From: Acanthosepion esculentum
Lineage: Eukaryota > Mollusca > Cephalopoda > Sepiida > Sepiidae
Direction: 5' to 3'
Length of the DNA: 64,000 bases
Assembly: GCA_964036315.1 (NCBI GenBank)
Contig: OZ038510.1
Coordinates: forward strand, 81,232,583-81,296,582
A program made the translations under genes and the position numbers. Within the stretch, counting starts at the first letter, position 1. Each line of letters starts with the position of its first letter. The notes below the pieces were generated by a model. The model was not told the DNA's origin and made no database searches. It worked only from the letters and a program-made list of their open reading frames with translations. Shown in pieces: positions 1 to 11,095 of the stretch.

Positions 1-153
1 CAAGGAGCTTGTTGTTGGATAATTAGTAGGGATAATTCCAAAGAGGATATAAATCCAATTTATTGTTGTAAAATCTTTTGGTCTGAGGAGATGAGCGTCT
101 GATACCTTGAAATAAATTATTATTAATGGATTTCTAAGGACGGCGCTTTCATC

Positions 154-198
<45 letters not shown>

Positions 199-202
<4 letters not shown>

Positions 203-393
203 AAATATAGTGTGCTATATTTATGGAATAAAGTGCTCAATATCAGAGATAGAGCGTGTGTAATTATAAAAGTGAACATAGAAGTCAACACTTAGAGGCG
301 ACAGTCTGTTTCATGCTAGATGCAATCGTGGCCTGAGGATTGCATCTAGCATGAAACAGAGTGTCGCCTCTAAGTGTTGTCTTTGATGTTCAC

Positions 394-402
<9 letters not shown>
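199..402. mobile_element. TA-flanked palindromic element, copy 1
   Basis: A short block (TGCTATATTTATGGAATAAAG) leads into a near-perfect palindrome at 268-396. Its arms of about 60 bp run from AAAGTGAACATAGAAGTC to GATGCAATC around a loop of about 10 bases. (TA)n lies on both sides (about 156-198 and 398-433). The same unit recurs at about 19.55, 20.05, 23.9, 38.1, 41.1, 47.4, 47.7 and 60.0 kb, so it is an interspersed family. It has no coding capacity. I infer a MITE or fold-back DNA element. Confidence 0.75.
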
Positions 403-435
<33 letters not shown>

Positions 436-689
436 AATATGTGGTGCAGTTCAATTTATATTACATGAATCATTCATACAAAAAGTAGATTAGTAAAGTT
501 AATGATATAAAATGGCGAAAAACTTCTTCGCAAACAAAATTTAAAGTTGCATTAACCTACGAACCACTCGATGAATGTTATGATCCTTGTTTTTAATAAC
601 TACAAGCTGTATAAGGTCTTTTTTTAATCTGCTAGTACTTTCTGCTGTACATTCAGCCATCCTCAGGCATGGAAATTATTTTGCTTTTA

Positions 690-800
690 GTAGATCCAGT
701 TAATGACGTGTGCGTTGTATCGAAATGGTCCAGGTTCGATCCCCGGTAGTGGATTCGGCCGTCAACTGCATTTTGTTGAAATTATTCTGGGCTCGATGAA
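690..800 (+). repeat. tRNA-like SINE fragment
   Basis: GGTTCGATCCCCGG at about 732-745 matches a pol III B box and T-arm, but no complete tRNA cloverleaf can be drawn around it. It ends in a (TA)n tract at about 805-870. It is best read as a degenerate tRNA-derived SINE head rather than a functional tRNA gene. Confidence 0.4.
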
Positions 801-801
801 T

Positions 802-873
<72 letters not shown>

Positions 874-1111
874 GGAAGAGGTTATAATAGTTCTAACGAG
901 AGAAAAGTGTGTATAATAAAAAGGAAGTGAGAAATCGCAAATGTTTTTGGTTGCAATGTGAATATTTATAAACAAATATATTATGCTTTATTTTCCATAA
1001 TTTTGCTACACATGTTTCCGGTCTCGCGACCTTCATCAGGCAAAGAGTGGATATTTCCCATTATTATTAAAAGTCATTAAATTTTCTTATGTTTTTCGAT
1101 GTTAAATATTC

Positions 1112-1116
<5 letters not shown>

Positions 1117-1158
<42 letters not shown>
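1117..1158. repeat. (TA)n microsatellite
   Basis: An uninterrupted TA dinucleotide tract. The flank at 871-1116 shows nothing recognisable apart from ordinary AT-rich DNA. Confidence 0.9.
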
Positions 1159-1161
<3 letters not shown>

Positions 1162-1299
1162 GTAAGGTTCAGTAAGTACAAGTCCCGGGAGCCAGTAGAG
1201 GTATAGCGGTAGAGTAGAGTAGGTTAGGAGTCAGTTTGTACGGATAAGAGGGGAAGATATCGGATAAACCCTAGGCTGATTATTTTCGAGTTACGGGGT

Positions 1300-1830
1300 T
1301 TACTTTTTCTTTTGTCATAGTGTTAACCTAACTAGTTCCACCAACTGAGACATTCACAGCTAGGACCCGTCAGTCAATGTTTACGGCGTAAAACTCTCCC
1401 CTTTCTACTTGAAAATTTTCTCAACCAGAACTGTTTTTTTAAATCTGATTCACTATGCACAAGGCCCCCGAGGCACAGTTTATTCGCATAGGTGGGGGAA
1501 GATAACTTTTAACCATAGACTTGAACAGGTTAAGATTTTAGTGATCGGGGAAACGTCCTCTTGGGAGTTGGTTCCACAGAGCAGTGGTTCCCTGGAAGAA
1601 GCTATTCGAGTGGAACTTACTTCTCATCAACGGAATACAGAGGGTGATTTGCTACACTGTGAATGGCATGGTGGGTCCTCGCTTTGAAGGTTATCACTGA
1701 CAGAATACAGTTCGTCTGAGCACTTTCCATGGAAGGAGCCATAGAGTAATGATGAGGCTTGCCATATACCATCTGTAAGACACGGATTGCAGGACGCCTA
1801 AAAATTTGTCACTCACAAAGATGCGGAACC
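1300..1830 (+). repeat. Interspersed repeat family A, copy 1
   Basis: The segment from TTGTCATAGTGTTAACCTAACTAG through GTCAGTCAATGTTTACGGCG to GTCACTCACAAAGATGCGG recurs at 59,500-59,720 and 60,623-61,440. Fragments lie near 46,270-46,330 and 48,330-48,375. There is no coding potential. Family A is an unclassified middle-repetitive element of at least 500 bp whose ends I could not define. Confidence 0.6.
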
Positions 1831-2299
1831 GTTTTTAATTACGCATTGATCGATACAACCATTGAAAATACTGTGTAAAATATGTGTCACAAGACATAAA
1901 ATATAAAGTTTAAAGCATTTTCTAAAAACAAAACTGTGATGATGCCCCCAGACTTAGCATAAGCCACTTTTAAGACCCCAGCCGCAGCCCCTAACAAAAA
2001 ACAAAGCCCAAGCATGTTTTTACGTGCAATGAAGATGTGCAATTCTGCCTATTTTTACCGTAAAAATGGACTGTTATATGTTTTAAGTCACTTAAATAAC
2101 AGGAAAATAATAAAAGAATGTTTTCAATATGCTCTATCGAAAAAATACGTGAATCGAGGGAGTTCTCAGCGAATCATTGTACATATGTTTTTCAGAACAA
2201 ACACGCAAATATTCGGGGTTTCCGCGAATAACAAGTACATATGTTCTAAAGAAAAATCCGCGAATGTCTGAAGCCCCGGATGCTGAAATGAGAATAGGT

Positions 2300-2437
2300 G
2301 AGTGCCCACTATATATATATATATACATATATATATATAAATAGACAAATAGATAGATATATAGATAGATAGTGTTACGGGCCCTTACCTATAACTACAG
2401 AATGAACTCTTCCTAACACTATGTATACTACGCCTCT

Positions 2438-2483
<46 letters not shown>

Positions 2484-2642
2484 GAATCGAGTCGAGCCGA
2501 TAGTAGTTCACTCCAAACCAGACTGACAGTCATACTAACACCTTCCACATCTTGTATTATTATTATTTCGTATAATATATCTTCGTTATTTCTTCTCTTG
2601 TGTTCGTGTTTGTTCTTCCTTGGTCCTAACCTGGACCATAAC

Positions 2643-2693
<51 letters not shown>

Positions 2694-2700
2694 AAGAGAG
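2300..2700. repeat. Microsatellite cluster: (TA)n, (GA)n, (GATA)n
   Basis: TA and GATA tracts at 2311-2370, (GA)n at about 2440-2482 and (GATA)n at about 2643-2693. The long frames here translate only dinucleotide or tetranucleotide repeats and are not genes. I see nothing recognisable at 1830-2300 or 2700-3060. Confidence 0.9.
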
Positions 2701-3068
2701 TGAGCGTAGGGAGAGATCCGTCTGGAACTGAAAGCATTCATAAAAAAACATCATAGTTGGTCGCTCGTGTCCTATTTTTCATTTTTGCGTCATTTAGACG
2801 ACAATTTATTCATCGCACCCTGTACACATACGCAAAAAATATTACACACAAATAAAACATCTATACAGCAATATAAACATATACATATACATACATATAT
2901 ATAAACCTGAATGCTGAGCATACACGAAACTTATATGAATGGATTCTTTAAATATTCATACACGGAGTGATATATCCACTCACGCACACCGACAGACAAT
3001 TGCTGTCGAACAGACGTACACAAATATATTAACGTATACATACAAAACGATTTTCATACACACACATA

Positions 3069-3745
3069 AAGCTTACGGCCACATCATGTTGAAACACCGG
3101 CCCCCGTACTATTGTATAGGAATAAAGTGTCGCTGCCGACACTTGAATTTGAACATAGATCGCCACTGTGCAAACACTGGTGAACCCATTATTGAATTAA
3201 GTAGACCACGTGACCACAGAGGAAACGCATATATGGAAGGTAGCGTGACGTCTAGATTGATCGCTATTCTTAGTCTATCCTCTACACTATTCGGATCGCT
3301 ATTTCTACTCTATCCTCTATTACTACACGGATCTCCATTTCTAGTCTATCCTCTATTACTATACGGACCGTTATTCTCTACTCTATTCACTATACTATTT
3401 CTCTATTCGAATCACTATACGGATTACTATTCGAGCGAGTATTATCGAGCAAGTACTATTAGTGCGAGTGATATTCGAAGGCGTCTGAAACCAGTATTGT
3501 TCAACGGCGTGACTATAGTAGTATCTGCGATTACAAAGTCTCTACTACAACGAGCATTTACGAAAGTGACAACGATTATTCATTGACATCACAAAAGTGG
3601 CACCGAGTGTTCGTTGACATCACAAAAGTGGCAATGAGTATTCACATCACAAAACTTACGATCACCGAAGTTAAGCAACGTCGATCCTGGTCAGTATCTA
3701 GATTTGGGACCGCTTGGGAATACCAGGTGCTGTAAGCATGGATGT
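3069..3745 (+). pseudogene. 5S rRNA pseudogene split by an insertion
   Basis: The 5' part (3069-3105, AGCTTACGGCCACATCATG followed by TTGAAACACCGG) matches the start of metazoan 5S rRNA. The rest (about 3657-3741, GATCACCGAAGTTAAGCAAC to GGGAATACCAGGTGCTGTAAGC) matches the internal control region and 3' half. About 550 bp of unrelated DNA lies between. The pol III control region is largely kept, but the transcript would be interrupted and the sequence has diverged, so I call it a pseudogene. Confidence 0.75.
3106..3655 (+). mobile_element. LTR-like insertion inside the 5S pseudogene
   Basis: The insert is bounded by near-matching CGTAC (left) and CTTAC (right), a possible 5-bp target duplication. 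Near its right end GACATCACA followed by AAAGTGGCACCGAG occurs and is partly repeated. That resembles an LTR end (CA) followed by a tRNA primer site, which suggests a solo LTR with a little internal sequence. It also holds short direct repeats (CTATCCTCTATTACTA). A 215-codon open frame crossing it (2939-3586) has no domain I recognise and also spans 5S sequence, so I do not call it a gene. Confidence 0.4.
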
Positions 3746-3829
3746 GTGAGTGGGGATAATATCTGGGAATTGTTAATCAGATAGTCGAGCTCCAATTCCT
3801 GTTGTGTTTATTGTATTCTCTTATACGCA

Positions 3830-4355
3830 AATACCCTTGGGAAAGGTATGAATACACTTATTCTCCCCTCATCTATGGGTTAATTAGTAAGACTTGTATT
3901 ATTGTTTAAACAAAAAAATTCTTACAATGTAAAAATATTTTATGGCTTAAAATAATATACAAAGGGTTGATAAACCATAAAAATTAAATCAGATTTTATA
4001 AGCATGTACATCAGCCGCTTAGAAAAATTACTTTGATTTGGAATAAACACAATATTAACATTGTAATATTTTTTGTTTCGTGTTCCTTCATGATGGAAAA
4101 TAATCATGGCTCTCCACAGCTTCTGTTTATTTAAGAGCTGTGAATTTCCATGCAGTATTAGGAAAGTTAATAGACTTGTTTGTTTATATCAACTCCTGAT
4201 CAGGTATGAATTCATCCCCCCAGCTATGGGTTAATTAATAAGACTTGTGTCACGAAATCATTATTATACGCACAAAAACTCTTTCAATGTAAAAATATTT
4301 TCTGGCTTTAAAAACCTCCAAAGTTTTGATAAATCATAAAAAAAACTCACCAATC
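3830..4355 (+). repeat. Direct repeat pair of about 160 bp
   Basis: Both 3840-3990 and 4200-4355 carry GGTATGAAT, then CTATGGGTTAATTA, TAAGACTTGT, CAATGTAAAAATATTTT and TTGATAAA with small differences. This is a local duplication of an unknown non-coding repeat. The intervening 3990-4200 is AT-rich with nothing identified. Confidence 0.6.
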
Positions 4356-4379
4356 AATTAAAAAAAAACATAAGCACAG

Positions 4380-4494
<115 letters not shown>

Positions 4495-4559
4495 AAACAC
4501 ATATATAAAAACACACTTAAAACATAAGATGTCATTAGTCCCGTAACCCATTAGGGTCA

Positions 4560-4800
4560 AAGGCGCATAACCTATGGTAGCAGTGGTGTCTCTTGAGCTA
4601 GATATCTTGAAGAATGATTTTTTTCTTCTCTTAGTCTACTTGCCACCTCATGGCAAGAGATCGTATCTCTTCTTGTTAACCTATAGCTAACGGGAGAAAA
4701 GATGGATTCATGCCTTTCGCAAGGGTATTCCTGAACGTACCGAGCTCGACTGGGAATCGAACTCGGCTCGTTGGTTTCTCTTTCTGCTAGCATATAGATT
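4560..4800 (-). repeat. tRNA-headed SINE, family B fragment
   Basis: On the reverse strand CCGAGTTCGATTCCCAGTCG resembles a B box. The body (TTCTCCCGTTAGCTATAGG and AGGAATACCCTTGCGAAAGG) matches copies at 62,390-62,645 and more weakly 53,480-53,600. I infer a tRNA-derived SINE. The region 4800-5620 beyond it is unique-looking, with no gene I can support. Confidence 0.45.
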
Positions 4801-5617
4801 TATACACAGACGTATACATATAAAGAAACATTCAATGGCACACACGAATGAAGCTAGCGAGAGATGTGCCCTCGGAAAGTAACGTGGGAAACAGAGTGGA
4901 AAACCCGGTTTGTGGCGGGAGACTGGACAAAATGAATAAGCGAGAAAAGATGCAAAAAAAAAAAAAAAGATGTCGGAAAAGAAAAAAATATGGCGTCGGG
5001 CGTGTGGAACGGCGGTAAAAAGCTATATTGTAATCATTAGCGTTGGCCTTTCCCCACTGCCTCCATTTCTCTATGGTTAGTTCTTTCTTTGCTCGCTTCA
5101 GCTCCTTTTTACTGCGGCTTCGAGATAAGACAGAAAAACAAGTGAAAGAAAAGGCTGCCTGCATGGTCCAGCGTTTATCTTCTGATGACATGAGTGGCCT
5201 GTGTGAAGCAGATAGCGTCTGCTCCATGCAACCTTAGCCATTTTCGCCCAGTTTCTGGTTCTTTAATATTTTTTCCCCTTGCTTTTATTCCTCGTTTTTA
5301 TTTGTCAGTTTCGTTGTTTCTTTTACAGCTGTAACTATTCTATTATTGCCATCTTACGGATCAAAAGCCAACCGCTTTCATCTGTTCGCTGTATCGAAGA
5401 ATCGAAGTGGGGGGACTTCCATAAAAGTGATAGCAATTTTGCTTCGACTCAAACTATGTGCCTCAGTAGTTACGTAGGAGAATAGTGTATCTTGCAAGTT
5501 TTTATTTCCTATTGCAGGGTCTTTTTTAATGGTATTTTTGGACAATTTCTTCTTTGTCTCCGCCTTTGCAGATATTATCAAATCGCGTGTATTTTTACAT
5601 ATATTTTAATCAGACAC

Positions 5618-5620
<3 letters not shown>

Positions 5621-5710
<90 letters not shown>
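5621..5710. repeat. Compound (TA)n(TG)n microsatellite
   Basis: TA tract at 5621-5673 running into a TG tract at about 5673-5709. The 121-codon frame across it is a translated repeat. Confidence 0.95.
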
Positions 5711-5711
<1 letters not shown>

Positions 5712-5929
5712 TTTGGGGACGTTCATCTAAGAGCATCACTTACAAAAACAGATTTTATACGTTAACATATTTGCTAAGCTTAGAAGGATCCAGCAAATCA
5801 AGACACAAAGAAAAAGAATATGAATTGAAAGACTGTGTAGCTTCAGTCTTCCAGTGAAGGCTGGCAATTTGAAAATGAACACCAGTGATTTTATTTTATT
5901 TTTTTTTACTTATATCTGAGGACTGAATG

Positions 5930-6010
5930 TATTTTTTAAATAATTTCATCCCAAGCAAGGCGATAATGCCACTAAGACGCAAAAGGTTACTGACAGTGTA
6001 AAAAAAAATA
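5930..6010 (-). mobile_element. LINE family L-A 3' tail
   Basis: Reverse complement of the tail seen at 6955-7005 (cttagtggctttattgccttgcttg), here as ATCCCAAGCAAGGCGATAAT followed by GCCACTAAGACGC. This is the 3' UTR end of the LINE family described at 6175-7010. Confidence 0.6.
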
Positions 6011-6174
6011 TGAGAAAACGTAAGAAAGGATAATAAAAAAACAGGGTTCAGGAAGATGGATAATGGCGAATGATGCGTGCATTTAAAATTTTGAAGATCG
6101 TAGGTGGAAAATTGCCATGAAAATATTTATAGAAAAGACAGAGGGAAGCCTTTTCTATAAATACTTTTTTGGTA

Positions 6175-6660
6175 ATTGTTCTGATGAGCTATCCCCTAAG
6201 GTACCAAGACTTTATGAATTTAAAAACTAGATTGGCAGCTAGGTCTCATCATTTTACAGCTGAAATGGCTAGATGTAACCGTAAGTTCTATGCTAACAGT
6301 TTCTTAATCTGATAAGTATGTTCATGGTAATTGTTCTGATGAGCTCTCCTCTTTGGTACCTAGACTTTATGAATTTAAAAGCAGTACTAGATTGGCAGCT
6401 AGGTCTCATCATTTTACAGTTGAAATGGCTAGATGTAACCGTAAGTTCTATGCTAACAGTTTCTTAATCTGATAAGTATGTTCATGGTAATTGTTCTGAG
6501 GAGCTCTCCTCTTTGGTACCTAGACTTTATGAATTTAAAAGCAGTACTAGATTGGCAGCTAGGTCTCATCATTTTACAGTTGAAATGGCTAGATGTAACC
6601 GTAAGTTCTATGCTAACAGTTTCTTAATCTGATAAGGATGTTCATGGTAATTATTCTGAT
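6175..6660 (+). repeat. 160-bp tandem repeat from a LINE ORF end
   Basis: Successive units start near 6186, 6341, 6501 and 6661 (periods of about 155, 160 and 160). Each carries GGTACCTAGACTTTATGAAT, then AGATTGGCAGCTAGGTCTC and TTCTTAATCTGATAAG. Only the last unit continues into the normal LINE 3' end. The amplified part encodes the segment just before the C-terminal RxWNSLP motif of the LINE ORF. Confidence 0.8.
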
Positions 6661-6661
6661 G

Positions 6662-7010
6662 AGCTTTCCTCTTTGGTACCTAGACTTTATGAATTTAAGA
6701 GCAGTACTAGATTGGCAGCTAGGTCTCATCATTTTACAGTTGGAATGTTTAGATGTAAACATAAGTTCCAGGCTAACAGTTTCTTCTCTCGCACTTCTCG
6801 CTTGTGGAACTCTCTTCCGTTTTCTTGCTTCCTTGTCAACTTTGATCTTCAAAAACTTAAATGCAATGCAATCGTATTTTTGAATTCTTGTTCTTTTATT
6901 GTTTTATCTCCCTAATATTATATTTTTCTTATATTCTCTCACACACAGTAACCCCTTGCGTCTTAGTGGCTTTATTGCCTTGCTTGCGATAAAATAATTC
7001 TTTTTAAAAA
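6662..7010 (+). pseudogene. LINE (non-LTR retrotransposon) ORF2 C-terminus and 3' UTR
   Basis: The frame reads RLYEFKSSTRLAARSHHFTV and then SFFSRTSRLWNSLPFSCF. The R-W-N-S-L-P block is typical of the extreme C-terminus of reverse transcriptase ORFs in many invertebrate LINEs. It is followed by a 3' UTR ending ACCCCTTGCGTCTTAGTGGC with an A-rich tail at about 7003. The RT core is absent, so this is a 5'-truncated copy. The same tail appears near 5.95, 11.95, 38.8, 46.15, 56.1 and 56.75 kb. The LINE clade cannot be fixed from this piece. Confidence 0.7.
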
Positions 7011-7029
7011 AAGAAGAAAAAAGCCGCAT

Positions 7030-7640
7030 CTCGGCGGTGGGAAGGCGACTGAAGTCGAAATGCCAAGTAGGGATCGACAAGATTACATTAGATTCTTTGG
7101 ATATCGAGAATCCCGAGATATTGCAGGATTTCTAGAACAGATATGGCAGCAATATTCAAATCATAGACGAATGGTACATTTATAAATCTGCTAGATGGAT
7201 TCTGAAGAATTCTCTGGCATGACACAGAGAACCAAATTTCCTAAGATCTAAGTATTGATTCAATAAAATCACTCCAGTTCATGTGAAACAAAAACGTGAA
7301 TCCAAGATGTCACAATGAATTGCTCTCATCTAGGTAAATATAAACCATGACGATGGAATACAAAAACTCTTCTCCATTTTGATTCAAAGATAGCAAGTTA
7401 TTTCTTGCCCCAGTTAACAACTGATCGGAGGTCATTTTCGAGCACAGCTGCCAGTTTAAGTTTATTGGACACATCAGACTTTGAAGACAGGAATAGATAG
7501 TCATGTCATCCGTATAAGTACCTAGTTTGGAACTGATGACATCGGAAGGTCGTTGATCAAGATAAGAAACAAAGCATGTTGAAGGATAGAGCCCCTGGAG
7601 GGCCCGCGCATTAATATGAAAGACCTACAGTCGTGACCGT
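7030..7640 (-). pseudogene. LINE reverse transcriptase relic
   Basis: On the reverse strand, interrupted frames give SILQHALFLILINDLP, then a YTDD-like catalytic box (GTYTDDMTIYS) and a segment like LKLAAVLENDLRSVVNWG. These are RT palm motifs in LINE order. Further downstream CRARRILQN and FINVPFVYDLNIAAIS match the thumb region. Several stops and frameshifts make it non-functional. The downstream order matches the reverse LINE at 15.3-16.0 kb, so the two are probably one family (L-A). Confidence 0.65.
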
Positions 7641-7809
7641 TTAACAACGACTTTCTTTACACGATTTATTAAGAACGATTGTACTCTCTACATCTCTGAG
7701 ATGAGATATTATGATTACTTACATTATTTACATTATTAGGACATCTCTGGTGGGGTATTATCATTAAATACATTATTTATACTATTCGAACTGCTATCAT
7801 CATCTTCAT

Positions 7810-8035
7810 TGCCTTATTCACATCGTTTCGGTCGTTGTACACTCCGGCCTTCTTCGGGTGTTTGGAATTTCGAATCGAACTCTTTATTTCGTCCACGGAG
7901 GTAGATTGTTCTAGTTCCACGTACCATGCCTCTTCCGGGTGTCTCTGTTATTTCCCTCAATGGCAGTGGATAAAGATGTTGGTTAAATCCAGTGAATAGA
8001 CCCAAAGAGTTGTGAGTTCAATATCAGGCCACAGC
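7810..8035. mobile_element. SINE family C, rearranged copy
   Basis: The left part (about 7815-7935) is the reverse complement of the body and tail that elsewhere reads GAACTAGAACA then CTGAAGAAGGCCGG. The right part (about 7965-8030, GTGGATAAAGATGTTGGTTA, then GTTGTGAGTTCAATATCAGG) is the tRNA-like head in the forward direction. Head and tail therefore point in opposite directions, showing a rearrangement. The head resembles the head at 61,905-61,980 in reverse. Confidence 0.55.
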
Positions 8036-8250
8036 AGTTGTGAACCAAACTTGGATAGTTGATTCAAATGGTAATCATATTGTCTTCCAAAATACAACTT
8101 AATCAAAACTACAAACATGTATATGCACAACAGCTGAGTATCATCTACCATGTATTCAATTGTGAAATCAAAATAACATATCATTTTTTTTATTAATTCA
8201 AAGCCCCCAAGAAAATTATATTCCAGCATTAAATGACCAATAAAGATTTG
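8035..8250 (-). repeat. Interspersed repeat family D, reverse copy
   Basis: The reverse strand matches 12,130-12,350 and 12,560-12,770: GAAAATTATATTCC-like start, then ACATGGTAGATGATACTCAG and ATACATGTTTGT. Related fragments lie at 21,880-21,940 and 62,650-62,800. No coding potential. Class unknown. Confidence 0.55.
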
Positions 8251-8582
8251 ATATACCGTTAAACAAACAAATCAAAACCTAACTTTAATGTCCGGGTAAA
8301 ATCTTTCATCTTGCTCATTGCTAATACCACGCAAATTATATCACTGACTGTTTTTATCACAAATGTTTGATTCAGATTATTTAAAGTGATTTTTTTCCAA
8401 GGATTTTATAATATTTCCATTCGTAACTTGGAACAAGACAATTAATGATGTCCCCAATAACACATTGCCTAGTGTATAAAAGCGTTGGTTTAATGATCCA
8501 AAAATTTGTCACCGAAAGAGTTCAATAGAGGGAACAAAATCTTGGAGAGTTGAGTTACTAACGGCAATTAGCTGAAACTGAG

Positions 8583-8765
8583 ATGTGCAAAGGCATGTCA
8601 CGTGGAATTAGAACAATATACCCCCGTGGACTAAATGAAGGGTTCGGTTCGAAATTCCAACTAATAATAACTGAAGAAGGATGGGGCGTACAAAGACCGA
8701 AACCTCATGAATACGGCAATAAAGATGACGACAACAGTCCAAACAATGTAAAAATTATTATTATA
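8583..8765 (+). mobile_element. SINE family C body and tail
   Basis: Contains ATGTCACGTGGAATTAGAAC, ATACCCCCGTGGACTAAATG, GGTTCGGTTCGAAATTCC, CTGAAGAAGGATGGGGCGTA and AACAGTCCAAACAATGTAAA, the ordered landmarks of family C. The head is missing. The 70-codon open frame across it is a translated SINE, not a gene. Confidence 0.6.
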
Positions 8766-8819
8766 ATTCTGCGTGTTCCTTCCTTAGTTATTTAGTCAGT
8801 CCATCCGTTACACTCTTCG

Positions 8820-9830
8820 GTAATGATCTGTATTCGTCGTCTCACTGTGAGCGACTTTCAAAGAAACACCCTTACTCTCCATCACATTCTTGCTGTCAAC
8901 AAATGCTGGCGATTTTCAAAGAAACAGTCTATTAAAAATGAAAATGTTTTAGGGTGGCCTCTAAATGCCAGTATCGTTAAAAGGTCACGTATTTTAAGGG
9001 TTATCTTCCCCTTACTAATTAGAACTTAATTCTAGAAATAAATAATTTTTATTCTATCACAGTTGTTTTGAAACCTTGAATTTCCTTACTGGGAATACCT
9101 AGTCAACTTTTTGGGACTGGAATTCGTTCGTTTCATTTCAGTATTTCAACGTGTCTCTAATTATCCTTCAAAATTTTAAATTAAGTTTTACTTTTTTGAA
9201 TTCCTGTTTCACTAAGTATTTTTATTTATGTATGTATTTTATTTTAGTAGAAAAAATAATTTTTACTTTAACATATCTTTCTAATTAAATTTCTGTCGAA
9301 AATTCTTACTTTTTAATTTGCATCTCATTTACTTCAAAATTAGTTTTATATTTAATTTTTATTTCATAATTTTTTAAAGTTTTTAATTTACTTTTACTTC
9401 TTTTATTATTTTTTTATTGTTAGAGGTGTTTTGAAACCTTGAATTTAATTTTAAATGTAATGTTTAATTTAATTATTTTTAGACCTTATTTCATTCGCAT
9501 TTGAAATTAGTCTTCTTTTTTTAGTTGTCAATGGTTTTCAACACAGTGTGTTCAGAATTTTAGCAATTTTTAAAACCGAGAATTAACTTTTGTTTACAAA
9601 TCTGTCGACAGCTAAAGAATGGCCGATTTTACGAGCGACTATAAAAATCGATTCAAATCACTATAAATTGTATTTGAAATACACCAGAGTATTATGTTTA
9701 CTGTAAATGGTAAATTTAATCCTTTAGCTATCAATTAAAGATAATGAAAGCTTCAAGAAAGCTTTTCTATTTATAAAAAAAAAATTATTTTAAACCTTAG
9801 GTATCTCAAAAAAGTGAAGCTTCCTATTTT
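8820..9830. other. AT-rich stretch with no recognised gene
   Basis: Strongly T-rich unique-looking DNA. A short frame at 8823-9029 shows no domain. I see no repeat family, RNA gene or regulatory signal I can support. Confidence 0.6.
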
Positions 9831-9924
9831 TGTGCTTATAAACTGCATTCATCATGAACTGGCGACCAAAAGTGGAAGCTGCTAACACGAGAATGAGACT
9901 CTACAGTCAGAGTATAAGGCAGCG

Positions 9925-10597
9925 ATGATATAGATAGGATCGTAACAACTGAAATTCCTGATGCCAATGATGATCCAGTTTTGCCTGATTTAGTAAAAAA
10001 ATGCATCATACATGGTCCTTGTGGAAAAGAGAACCCTTGTTCATCTTGCATGGAAAATGGCTCGTGCCAAAAGAAATTCCCAAAGAACTACAGAGTTGAA
10101 ACGCTTCCGAATTTGAATGGCTATCCAGAGTACAGAAAATGCAATACTGGAGTCATAGTTCAAGCTGGACATCATTCAGTTGACAATAAGAACGTTGTGT
10201 CGTACAATGCCGACCTGCTGAAGAAGTACAGATCTGGCATTAATGTAGAAATTTATTCATCGGTGAAAAGCATTAAATATATCTTCAAGTACGTGTACAA
10301 GGGACATGACTCTGCTTCTGTTGAAGTAAGAGACATCCCAGCGGCAGATCGTGAGCAGAATCAAACTAACGATGAAATTAATAACTACCTTATTTGCCGA
10401 TATGTCTCTCTTCCGGAAGCTTTGTGGAGACTGTCAGATTTCGAGCTACACGCCACATCTCTCAATGTCTACAGACTTGCTATACACCCTGAAGACCATC
10501 AGAAAGTTTACTTTCACAAAGGCAACGCTCAGCAAGCTACTCAGGAACAGACGGACCGTGACACTACCCTCACTGCACGGTTTAAACTGAATGAGCG

Positions 10598-10638
<41 letters not shown>

Positions 10639-11095
10639 CAAGGAACCATACGCTGACATTCAGCCACATTATGTGTTTAATAAGCGCCGTAGAAGACGGA
10701 GACCAAGGGAAAGGAAAACGAATATCATCAGTAGAATGTATACGGTGAGCCGAAGAGGCACAGACAAATTTCTTTTGCGAATATTGCCGCTGCATATTTC
10801 TGGCACGATGAGCTTTCAGGATTTGAGCACTGGAGACGGAGAAATCTTGCCAGCATTTAAGGCAGCATGCCTGAGATATGGTCTTCTCTCAAACGATGAC
10901 AAACTGGAACATGCATTGATGGAATCTGCTTCCTGTCGGACGCACTTAGAGTTGCGTGTTATGTTTTTCGGCGATGTGCACTTATGAACCCTGCAAATGC
11001 TCTTCACCTGTGAACCACTCACAAGGAATCCATGATTGAAGATTTCTTGCACCGGTGCAGACAATGCAGAAAAAATGGCACTGCACTCAATCAAT
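9925..11095 (+). pseudogene. Helitron Rep/helicase gene fragment
   Basis: Translation gives DRIVTTEIPDANDDPVLPDL, then CIIHGPCGKENPCSSCMENG and SIKYIFKYVYKGHDSASVEV. HGPCG, a Cys-rich stretch and the K-Y-x-x-K-Y-x-Y-K-G-H-D block are typical of the rolling-circle Rep region of Helitron transposases; the paired tyrosines in that last block probably include the catalytic pair. The frame shifts near the (GAT)n tract at 10,597-10,638. It resumes with RMYTVSRRGTDKFLLRILPL and SFQDLSTGDGEI, again Helitron-like. A UGA interrupts at about 11,012 (LHL-stop-TTHKE), where family members often have Trp. The helicase core is absent. It is a dead fragment that ends against SINE tandem repeats. Confidence 0.8.
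10597..10638 (+). repeat. (GAT)n microsatellite inside the Helitron frame
   Basis: About 14 GAT units encode a poly-Asp run in the upstream Helitron frame. The homologous protein continues in another frame just after it, so the tract coincides with the disabling frameshift. Confidence 0.85.

Noticed and set aside
2939..3586. 215-codon open frame
   Set aside because: It spans the 5S pseudogene start and an inserted repeat with internal tandem words, and the protein has no recognisable domain.
9981..10748. Host PIF1-type helicase gene
   Set aside because: The sequence matches the Rep-side N-terminal part of Helitron proteins; the helicase motifs are absent and the frame is broken.
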